Shown piece by piece: positions 44,750 through 51,529 of a DNA stretch of 64,000 nt. Source of the DNA: an uncultured Myxococcales bacterium (GTDB lineage Bacteria; Myxococcota_A; UBA9042; DTJE01); contig CAIZWN010000017.1 of assembly GCA_903936705.1 (NCBI GenBank), positions 1 to 64,000 on the forward strand, written 5' to 3'. A program made the translations under genes and the position numbers. Positions within the stretch are counted from its first letter, which is position 1. Each line of letters begins with the position of its first letter. Under the pieces are notes generated by a model, which worked only from the letters and a program-made list of their open reading frames with translations, was not told where the DNA came from and ran no database searches.

Positions 44750-45721
44750 CTATGCCTTGGGCGCTTCCTCGAACAGGATCGAACTAAGATAACGCTCGCC
44801 CGAATCAGGGAGGATTACGACTATCAACTTCCCCGCATTTGCCGGGTCCTTCGCCTGACGAATCGCCGCCGCCAGCGCCGCACCGCCGGAGATCCCGCTG
44901 GTAATTCCCTCCTCAAGGTGCAGGCGTCGGGCGTACTCGATAGCCTCGTCGTTCGACACGGTCTCGATCTGGTCCACCAGGTCCAGGTCAAGCACGTCAG
45001 GCTTGAATCCGGCACCTATACCCTGAATCTTGTGGGGCCCAGGAACAGGTTCAAGGCCGCTGCGAATCTGGGTCAGTATCGGCGAGTGGATCGGTTCGAC
45101 CGCCACGCTACGGATGGCCTTTTTCTGGAACTGTTTGATGTAGCGACTAATGCCGGTGATTGTGCCGCCGGTCCCAACGCCGGCCACCAGGATGTCAATT
45201 GCACCATCGGTATCGACCCAGATCTCGGGGCCGGTCGTCTGAAAGTGGATCTCGGGATTGGCCGGGTTCTTGAACTGCTGGGGCATGAAGTGGCGTGACG
45301 GGTCCGAGGCAACAATCTCCTCGGCCTTGGCAATCGCGCCCTTCATTCCCTTCGGCCCCTCGGTCAGGACCAGCGATGCACCGAAGGCAGCCAGCATCTT
45401 GCGGCGCTCCAGCGACATCGTCTCGGGCATCGTCAGAATCAAGGGGTATCCGCGCGAGGCGGCGACATAACCCAGGGCGATCCCGGTATTGCCACTGGTC
45501 GGCTCGACAATTGTCACGTCCCTGGATCCCGGCTTCAGGATTCCCCTCTTCTCGGCATCCCAGATCATCGCTGCACCCACGCGGCACTTGACGGAGTACG
45601 CCGGGTTGCGCCCCTCTATCTTGGCCAGAATCGTCGCCGGAAGACCGGCCGCGATACGCTGGATGCGCACCAACGGCGTGTTGCCGATACTGAGACTGTT
45701 GTCGTTGTAGATCCGTGCCAT
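44750..45721 (-). CDS. cysK: Cysteine synthase (O-acetylserine sulfhydrylase)
   Basis: The 323-residue PLP enzyme makes cysteine from O-acetylserine and sulfide. The PLP Lys45 lies in [14 protein letters not shown], and the substrate loop is [11 protein letters not shown]. The block [16 protein letters not shown] binds the PLP phosphate. Family length is normal. Its start lies 15 bp after the Rrf2 regulator gene, so the regulator likely controls it, as CymR or IscR-like proteins do for sulfur genes. Whether it is a synthase or a cystathionine beta-synthase-like enzyme cannot be decided, but CysK is the better fit. Confidence 0.95.
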   Translation of the reverse strand: MARIYNDNSLSIGNTPLVRIQRIAAGLPATILAKIEGRNPAYSVKCRVGAAMIWDAEKRGILKPGSRDVTIVEPTSGNTGIALGYVAASRGYPLILTMPETMSLERRKMLAAFGASLVLTEGPKGMKGAIAKAEEIVASDPSRHFMPQQFKNPANPEIHFQTTGPEIWVDTDGAIDILVAGVGTGGTITGISRYIKQFQKKAIRSVAVEPIHSPILTQIRSGLEPVPGPHKIQGIGAGFKPDVLDLDLVDQIETVSNDEAIEYARRLHLEEGITSGISGGAALAAAIRQAKDPANAGKLIVVILPDSGERYLSSILFEEAPKA

Positions 45722-45736
45722 GATCGGTCCTCCGTT

Positions 45737-46177
45737 TCAGATGTTGTACATCAGTGGCTCGTTCTGCATCGCGACCTGACTGGCAGCAAGTCGGTCCAGC
45801 GAGAACCCCTCCAGGGCATCATGGATGGCACCGGCAACCTCGCACCAAACACTTCGGGAGGCGCACTGCGACGAACGTGAACAAGTCGTCGAGTCATTGA
45901 CACAATCGACCGGAGAAATGCGCCCCTCGAGTGCGGTGACAATGTCCAGCGCCGAGATTTCGGCGGGCCGACGGGCGAGTATCAAACCACCACTTGGCCC
46001 CCGAACGGTCCTGACCAGCCCCGCCGACTTCAGGCCTGCAAGCAGGACGTGGATATAGGCAGCCGAGATGCCCTGCTGTTCGGCGATCGTATCGACCGAC
46101 ACCGGTCCTCCACCTTCATGAACGGCCAGGTCGATCATCACCCTCAGCCCATATCGTCCCTTCGTGGACATCCTCAT
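45737..46177 (-). CDS. Rrf2-family transcriptional regulator (IscR-like)
   Basis: The 146-residue protein has a winged helix (STKGRYGLRVMIDLAVHEGG, GISAAYIHVLLAGLKSAGLV, RGPSGGLILAR). It carries three Cys in CVNDSTTCSRSSQC, spacing x6 and x5, close to the x5/x5 of Fe-S-binding IscR, so it may hold a 2Fe-2S cluster. It lies just upstream of cysK and probably represses it. Two ATGs (46177, 46171) are possible. A perfect TTGACA lies upstream. Confidence 0.92.
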   Translation of the reverse strand: MRMSTKGRYGLRVMIDLAVHEGGGPVSVDTIAEQQGISAAYIHVLLAGLKSAGLVRTVRGPSGGLILARRPAEISALDIVTALEGRISPVDCVNDSTTCSRSSQCASRSVWCEVAGAIHDALEGFSLDRLAASQVAMQNEPLMYNI

Positions 46178-46208
46178 CTTGCAGAACCCACCACTCAGCC
46201 TGGATATG

Positions 46209-46237
46209 AGGCTAATTCGAATACTTGAGTTTGTCAA
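46209..46237 (-). promoter_or_regulatory. Candidate promoter for the rrf2-cysK unit
   Basis: TTGACA (46237-46232) and TAGCCT (46214-46209) are separated by 17 bp on the minus strand. The -35 is perfect and the -10 weak (three of six), which fits an autoregulated promoter. Confidence 0.35.
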
Positions 46238-46458
46238 TCGATTTCATCAACCACACTCGATGCAGGCCATTCCGACCCGCAATCGGGTCGTTTGCCGCCT
46301 GCCCATGGCAACGATAAATTTGTCTATCACGACAACGACTGACCCGGGGTCTTGAAAGAAAATTCCCCTTGTTATTAGCAGGGATACCTCGCGAACAAGA
46401 AGTGGAATAACGTTCGTGAAATACGTACGATCGACCTCGATCTAACAGGGACTGAACC

Positions 46459-47547
46459 ATGGGAACGATGGTCGGACGTGTCATTGGAACACTTCTCGTG
46501 ATGGGACTGCCAGCCTGCCTTGGCACTTCGGACCTTGTTACCCCTGACGATGTGCTGGAAGTGGATGCCCCCGAGACCGTAGCCCAGGACCCAGGTATTG
46601 ATTCAGCCGTGGATATCGGCCTTGAAGCAAGCGTGGATATCTGCCTCGAAGCAAGCGTGGATATCGGCAACAGCGACCATGTCGCCGACTTGCAGGACAT
46701 TCCCTATGCCGAACCATGCCCGCCGGACTACATGGCGGCCGACGGCACCACCTGCATCGATGAAGGGCGCCAGTGCTCGAGCGGCTGTGACGACCGCTGC
46801 CGTTTCTGCAACTATCTTCGTTGCGAGAACGGCAAATGGAGCTGGATGGAAGTGTTCCCGGATCCAACATGCGGTGATGCCACGGCCGACGATTCCTCGG
46901 GCGATAATTCCTCGAGCGATAATTCCACAAGCGATAATTCCACGATCGACGATTCCACGGGCGACGTGCCTAAAAAGTCGATGGGCCAGCCGTGCAGTAT
47001 GACCCCGAACGAATGCGAAGACGGTCTTGAGTGCCTGGGAGGTATCTCATCCGGCGGTTTGGAAGGCGCATGTTCACGAGTGTGCAACCCGATGGCAATG
47101 GACCCGTTGGGCTGTGGCCCCGGCAGTGTATGCGCACCCTTCCAGTGGAGTCAGGCGCCAGGATTCTGCATGCTGGGGTGCTCGACGACATCAGAGTGCC
47201 CAGATCCGCTGACATGCGGGGCTTGGCGCGGCGCCTCACCGGACGCTGCGATCTATGGCTGCTGGCCGTGGGGACCATGCGACCCCCTGCTGGATGCTGG
47301 ATGCGGACCCGAGGCGCCGCAGTGCCACGTGGTCAGCGGACGGCCAGCCTGCGGCATCGCTGGCGCACTGCTGAAAGGCGACAAATGCGACCTTGCGAAC
47401 GACGATTGCGGACCGGGGCTCGTTTGCGGCGCGATCAACAGCTGTTGGCCAGCCTGCCAGGAAGACGCCCAGTGCCAGCCATCCTATGATTTCTGCCTGA
47501 AGAAGGACGCCGCCGCGCCGTGGGGACATTGCATGGTCTACCTGTAG
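46459..47547 (+). CDS. Cys-rich lipoprotein with repeat linkers
   Basis: The 362-residue lipoprotein has a lipobox MGLPAC (Cys20) and two repetitive linkers. The first is built on the eight-residue unit VDIxLEAS (about 50-70), the second on five-residue units D(D/N)S(S/T)G/S (about 143-168). Between and after them are Cys-rich modules (CRFCNYLRCENGKWSWMEV; later CSTTSECPDPLTCG). It is of the same general type as the lipoproteins at 588 and 26316 but shorter. It is divergent from rrf2. Function is unknown. Confidence 0.8.
   Translation: MGTMVGRVIGTLLVMGLPACLGTSDLVTPDDVLEVDAPETVAQDPGIDSAVDIGLEASVDICLEASVDIGNSDHVADLQDIPYAEPCPPDYMAADGTTCIDEGRQCSSGCDDRCRFCNYLRCENGKWSWMEVFPDPTCGDATADDSSGDNSSSDNSTSDNSTIDDSTGDVPKKSMGQPCSMTPNECEDGLECLGGISSGGLEGACSRVCNPMAMDPLGCGPGSVCAPFQWSQAPGFCMLGCSTTSECPDPLTCGAWRGASPDAAIYGCWPWGPCDPLLDAGCGPEAPQCHVVSGRPACGIAGALLKGDKCDLANDDCGPGLVCGAINSCWPACQEDAQCQPSYDFCLKKDAAAPWGHCMVYL
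46609..46668 (+). repeat. 24-bp coding repeat (2.5 units)
   Basis: Units beginning GTGGATATC start at 46609, 46633 and 46657 and encode VDIxLEAS. Only two bases differ between the first two units. Confidence 0.8.
46888..46962 (+). repeat. 15-bp coding repeat (5 units)
   Basis: Five GAYRATTCC-type units encode D(D/N)S(S/T)xx in the lipoprotein linker. Such arrays are prone to slippage but lengths divisible by three keep the frame. Confidence 0.8.
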
Positions 47548-47879
47548 ACCGTCGATGGTTCATCCTTTTTCCGCATACCCGTCCAAGGCGGACCTCCTGT
47601 TCGTCAAGGCGGCCACCAGCCTGGGATGCCACACGCACCCGATGCCAACTGCCGTCAACTCGATCTACTCCCGCGGGCGACCGGCATGCGTGAACTGTGG
47701 ATTCTGCGCCATGCTGTGCCCAGGCAAGGGACACGCCGAATCACCGGCGTGCAACAGTGACAACGAAAAATCCCGTATTCATCCAGGCCCGGACGATTCT
47801 GGATATGCAGTCCAAACTCTGCTGGACTATCATTCTGCAACCGAGTCGTTTTCCAGGTCCCTTTCGGCAAGGGGGTCTT

Positions 47880-48785
47880 TTGTCCGACCGTATTTCCAAC
47901 CTGTCTCCGCGGGGGCTGATCTCTGCCGTGGGCCTGGTGGTAATTGCCCCCGCGGCGATCGGCGTCATCGACCTGACGACCGGCCCCGATTACGGACTGG
48001 CCCTCATCTACCTGATACCGATCGCCATCGCCGGCTGGCGGCTGGGCAGTTCCGCCGCAATCGCCGCCGCCATTACCAGCGGTGTGGCAGGCTATATTGC
48101 CGACTACTCGCTGTTCGGTGCGACGTACCAACTGCGTTCGATCTGGGACGGCGTGTCCAGCCTGATTATCTACCTTTCGCTGGGTATCATCGCTTCGCTC
48201 CTCAGGAGCGACCGGGATCAGTTGAGAAACGTGACGGTCAGACTGCGGGAACTGCTGGCCCACGAGAGCGAGAGCGCCCGCACCGATGCCCTGACCCGCC
48301 TTCCGAACCGACGCGGCCTGCTGGACCATCTGGAGCGCGAGATTGCCAACGCCGGCCGCAATGCCACAGCGTTGGCGGTCATGTTCCTGGACCTCGACAA
48401 TTTCAAACGGGTAAACGACGTTGCGGGACATGCCGCCGGGGACCTGATGCTTCAACGGGTTGCACAGGTGCTGCGAGAAGCGATCCGCGCCGGCGATCTG
48501 GCGGCACGCATCGGCGGGGACGAGTTCGCAATCGTTCTGTCGCCTGCAGACGCCAGTTCCGCCGAGGACGTTGCCCAGCGCCTGGTGGACCGGATCGAGG
48601 CACTGCAGGTTGACATCCCTGGCAGCGACTTCGGAGCCAGTATCGGCATCGCAATCTTCGACAGCCCCCCACGAAACGCGGATGACGCATTGGGGCGTGC
48701 CGATGCAGCAATGTATCGATCCAAGACTGGCGGAAAGGGGCGATACACCGTGGCCTGGGTTACCCGGCAGGACGCGACAAAATAG
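47880..48785 (+). CDS. Membrane GGDEF-domain diguanylate cyclase
   Basis: The protein has about four membrane helices (GLISAVGLVVIAPAAIGVI, ALIYLIPIAIAGW, SSAAIAAAITSGVAGYIA, SLIIYLSLGIIASLL), a short coiled linker, and a GGDEF domain: DALTRLPNRRGLLDHL, FLDLDNFKRVNDVAGHAAGD, and the active loop RIGGDEFAIVL. It should make cyclic di-GMP; no RxxD inhibition site is evident. I chose the TTG at 47880 because AAGGGGG lies just upstream and the first helix follows; the frame is open to 47697 with an ATG at 47805. Together with the HD-GYP protein it gives the window both halves of a c-di-GMP cycle. Confidence 0.85.
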   Translation: MSDRISNLSPRGLISAVGLVVIAPAAIGVIDLTTGPDYGLALIYLIPIAIAGWRLGSSAAIAAAITSGVAGYIADYSLFGATYQLRSIWDGVSSLIIYLSLGIIASLLRSDRDQLRNVTVRLRELLAHESESARTDALTRLPNRRGLLDHLEREIANAGRNATALAVMFLDLDNFKRVNDVAGHAAGDLMLQRVAQVLREAIRAGDLAARIGGDEFAIVLSPADASSAEDVAQRLVDRIEALQVDIPGSDFGASIGIAIFDSPPRNADDALGRADAAMYRSKTGGKGRYTVAWVTRQDATK

Positions 48786-48992
48786 CCGGCGCCCGCGAAT
48801 GTCCCCGAAGCTTCAACTTTCATGTTTACAGGCACGAACAAGCGTCCGCATGGCCATGATAGCGCGGGTGCAACTACGGCCTTGTGTACTGGTATTCGTG
48901 TGCGGTAAATACAACCGTTGACGTAATCAACGCGGCCGAAAAAATCGGATCGCGGCAGGTACTCGGCGCTTCTCGAAACAGGACGGTAAAAA

Positions 48993-50432
48993 ATGAGCGG
49001 ACTCTGCGGCGTAGTTTCCCGGGCCAACTGTCCGGAATTCCTTCTGTTCGGAACCGACTACCACTCCCATCTTGGCAGCCAGTTGGGAGGCATGGCGCTG
49101 AAGGGCCGAAGGTACGAAAAGAAAATCCATGACATCAGCCAGGGATCATTCAAATTCAGGTTCGGCGGGGACGTGCCTGCCATGGAAGGCACGATGGGAA
49201 TCGGGGTCATCAGCGATTCCGACGCCCAGCCGTTGCTGATCCGCTCGCGCTTCGGCCTGTACGCTCTTGCCATGACTGGCTTCATTGAGAACCGCGACGA
49301 ATTGACCGAGAGGCTTCTGCAGCAGGGAATGGTCTTTACCGAATCCAGCCAGACGGGAGTCAACGGGGTCGAACTCCTGGCTAGACTGATCGAGTCGGGC
49401 AAGGATTTTGTTGAAGGGATTCTGTCCGTCTTCGAACACATCGAAGGGGCGTCCTCCATGCTGCTGCTGACGGACGACGGGATCCTGGCTGCCCGAGACC
49501 TGCTGGGGCGCACGCCCTTGCTGATCGGCGAGCGCGACTCGGACTACATGGTTGCCTCGGAGTCCATCGCACTGATGAACCTGGGTTTTTGCCCGGTAAA
49601 GGAACTGGGGCCGGGCGAGATCGTGTTGATCAACCACGACGGATTCCAGGTACTGCGTGAAGCCCGACCGCAGATGCGCATGTGTTCGTTCCTGTGGGTC
49701 TACACCGGATATCCGGCGGCGTCGTACGAGGGAATTGGTGTCGAAGGGGCCCGCGAGCGCTGCGGGGCGGCCCTGGCGCGACGGGACATCGTCAAGGCAG
49801 ACCTGGCGACGGGCGTTCCGGACTCGGGCACCGGCCACGGAATCGGATATGCCATGGAGGCCGGGATTCCCTATCGGCGCGCACTGGTAAAATACACACC
49901 CGGCTATGGGCGCAGCTATATTCCGCCAACCCAGGCCATGCGGGATCACGTCGCGAAAATGAAGCTGCTGGCCGTGCCCGAGGTAGTCTCCGGACAACGT
50001 TGCGTGGTGTGCGAGGATTCCATCGTTCGAGGTACCCAACTTGCCAACTTCACGGTCCAGAAGTTGTGGGATGCCGGCGCGAAGGAAATCCACATGAGGC
50101 CGGCCTGCCCCCCCCTGATGTTCCCTTGCAAGTATGGATTCTCGACACGGGGGCTGGACGAACTTGTGACCCGCCGAGCGATCCGATCGCTGGAGGGGAA
50201 CCTGACAAAGAACCTGGAACGATATCTCGATGCAGAATCGGAAGAGCACCGGCGCATGGTGGAATGGATCGCTGACTACGTGCACGTAACGACCCTGCGG
50301 TACCAACGCCTGGACGACATGATCGAAGCCATTGGCATGCCGCCGAATCGCCTGTGCACCTACTGCTGGACCGGCCGGTCCAGCGGCTTCAGTGATGTGA
50401 AGGCAGGGCAGTGCGAGACTGCAAACTCCTAG
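48993..50432 (+). CDS. purF: Amidophosphoribosyltransferase
   Basis: The 479-residue enzyme starts purine synthesis by making phosphoribosylamine from PRPP and glutamine. The N-terminal nucleophile is in MSGLCGVVS, needing removal of four residues to expose Cys5. The PRPP loop is VVCEDSIVRGTQL, and GVPDSGTGHGIGYA is the family block. Cys in CPPLMFPCKYGFS and CTYCW fit the 4Fe-4S cluster of the Bacillus-type enzyme. The sequence differs enough from textbook PurF (for example CEDSIVRG instead of DDSIVRG) that it could be a divergent paralogue. AGGACGGTAAAAA precedes the ATG. Confidence 0.88.
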   Translation: MSGLCGVVSRANCPEFLLFGTDYHSHLGSQLGGMALKGRRYEKKIHDISQGSFKFRFGGDVPAMEGTMGIGVISDSDAQPLLIRSRFGLYALAMTGFIENRDELTERLLQQGMVFTESSQTGVNGVELLARLIESGKDFVEGILSVFEHIEGASSMLLLTDDGILAARDLLGRTPLLIGERDSDYMVASESIALMNLGFCPVKELGPGEIVLINHDGFQVLREARPQMRMCSFLWVYTGYPAASYEGIGVEGARERCGAALARRDIVKADLATGVPDSGTGHGIGYAMEAGIPYRRALVKYTPGYGRSYIPPTQAMRDHVAKMKLLAVPEVVSGQRCVVCEDSIVRGTQLANFTVQKLWDAGAKEIHMRPACPPLMFPCKYGFSTRGLDELVTRRAIRSLEGNLTKNLERYLDAESEEHRRMVEWIADYVHVTTLRYQRLDDMIEAIGMPPNRLCTYCWTGRSSGFSDVKAGQCETANS

Positions 50433-50516
50433 CCTGGCCAGGCCACATGGCGCCACCGGGCAAAGCCATCCTGCGAAGGCTGCCGCCTGCCATGAATCAA
50501 AAAGGTATTTTGTTAG

Positions 50517-50591
50517 CGACCCCAACGGGATTCGAACCCGTGTCGCGGGCGTGAAAGGCCCGTGTCCTTGACCTGGCTAGACGATGGGGTC
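50517..50591 (-). tRNA. tRNA-Glu (anticodon TTC)
   Basis: A full cloverleaf of 75 nt: acceptor stem GACCCCA/TGGGGTC, D arm TCTAGCCAGGTCAAGGA, anticodon loop CTTTCAC (TTC) and T arm GGGTTCGAATCCC. CCA is not encoded. It is 9 nt after tRNA-Lys. Confidence 0.95.
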
Positions 50592-50600
50592 ATGCATCAA

Positions 50601-50673
50601 TGAGCCCAGCGAGATTCGAACTCGCGACCAACGGCTTAAAAGGCCGCTGCTCTACCGGCTGAGCTATGGGCCC
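50601..50673 (-). tRNA. tRNA-Lys (anticodon TTT)
   Basis: A 73-nt cloverleaf: acceptor GGGCCCA/TGGGCTC with one G-U pair, D arm AGCTCAGCCGGTAGAGC, anticodon loop CTTTTAA (TTT), T arm GCGAGTTCGAATCTCGC. CCA is not encoded. It is the first of a two-tRNA transcript. Confidence 0.95.
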
Positions 50674-50693
50674 GCCAAAAAGAAACGCGGGGA

Positions 50694-50723
50694 AATCTAC
50701 TCCTTGAGACCGGTAGATGTCAA
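50694..50723 (-). promoter_or_regulatory. Promoter of the tRNA-Lys/tRNA-Glu operon
   Basis: TTGACA (50723-50718) and TAGATT (50699-50694) are separated by 18 bp on the minus strand. The predicted start lies about 13 nt before tRNA-Lys. Confidence 0.7.
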
Positions 50724-50928
50724 GGGGATCCGCACGTGAGGTCTTCCGACCCCTTATTCTACCCGATGCAACCCATTTGACACCGGGGTCAACGGTCCCC
50801 AGGCTTACCTCGGCAAGCTGCACCCCCAAGGTTGGCGCGGCCCCGCGGTCATATGCGCCCGCAGGCCGTTGACACCCTTCCGCCGGACGCGCGATAATCG
50901 CGACGATTCCATCTGTCGGAGCAGGCAC

Positions 50929-51123
50929 GTGGACCTCGAGGAGGACGACCTCGACGCGCTGGATGCCTACCAATCCATCGTGGACGAGGTGATCGCCGGA
51001 AGGACCGAGGGCCACAAATGCCCATCCTGCCTCGACGACGAGCTTGAATGCGATTTCGACGGCCTGCGAATCACGCTGACCTGCCGGAAATGCGGACGGT
51101 TCTTCGAGGGTGTCCTGGGATGA
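50929..51123 (+). CDS. Zinc-ribbon miniprotein at head of baseplate module
   Basis: The 64-residue protein begins with an acidic helix (DLEEDDLDALDAYQSIVDEV) and ends in a zinc ribbon: CPSC at about 32-35 and CRKC at about 52-55 (HKCPSCLDD ... LTCRKCGRFFEG). The GTG at 50929 has GGAGCAGG upstream; a frame 20 codons longer lacks a ribosome site. Its stop is 4 bp before the gp25-like gene, so it is the first gene of the module. It may be an assembly factor or regulator; I know no named family. Confidence 0.7.
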   Translation: MDLEEDDLDALDAYQSIVDEVIAGRTEGHKCPSCLDDELECDFDGLRITLTCRKCGRFFEGVLG

Positions 51124-51127
51124 AACG

Positions 51128-51529
51128 ATGAAGAAGCACTTCCTGGGTCGAGGCATCGCCTTTCCCGTCGGCCTTGATGCCCGCGGGAACCTGGCTTTGT
51201 CCGAATACGAGACGAACATTGACGAGTCGATCCGCATCCTGCTGGGCACCGCCCCGGGCGAGCGCCCGATGAGGCCGGATTTCGGCTGCCGCATCCACGA
51301 CTTCGTCTTCCACCCCAACACGGTGTCCACGGCGTCCCTGGTGTCCTTCTATGTGCGCGAATGTCTGGCCAAGTGGGAACCGCGCATCGAGGACATCAAG
51401 GTCACTGCAGCACCCGACGCATCACAGGAAAACGTCCTGCGGGTCGATATCGGCTTCCGCGTCCGACGCAGCAACAATACGCGAAACCTGGTGTATCCAT
51501 TTTTCCTCCGGCGGGAGCAGGACCTATGA
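51128..51529 (+). CDS. gp25/GpW-like baseplate wedge protein
   Basis: The 133-residue protein matches the GPW_gp25 family: FLGRGIAFPVGLDARGNLALSEYETNIDESIRILLGT, then the conserved GERPMRPDFGCRIHDFVF, and an LRVDIGFRV strand. In T4 gp25, P2 W and TssE this protein nucleates sheath polymerisation at the baseplate. The EPR-type motif is here GERPMRPDFG. Its stop overlaps the next start by 4 bp (ATGA). This strongly marks the module as part of a contractile or tail-like particle. Confidence 0.92.
   Translation: MKKHFLGRGIAFPVGLDARGNLALSEYETNIDESIRILLGTAPGERPMRPDFGCRIHDFVFHPNTVSTASLVSFYVRECLAKWEPRIEDIKVTAAPDASQENVLRVDIGFRVRRSNNTRNLVYPFFLRREQDL

Noticed and set aside
50517-50673. tRNA pair as attachment site of an integrated element carrying the baseplate genes
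   Set aside because: No integrase, no direct repeat of a tRNA end was found on the far side, and base composition does not change.
50590-51330. 246-codon minus-strand frame across the tRNA-Lys gene
   Set aside because: It overlaps a certain tRNA and the zinc-ribbon and gp25 genes; its sequence has no protein character.
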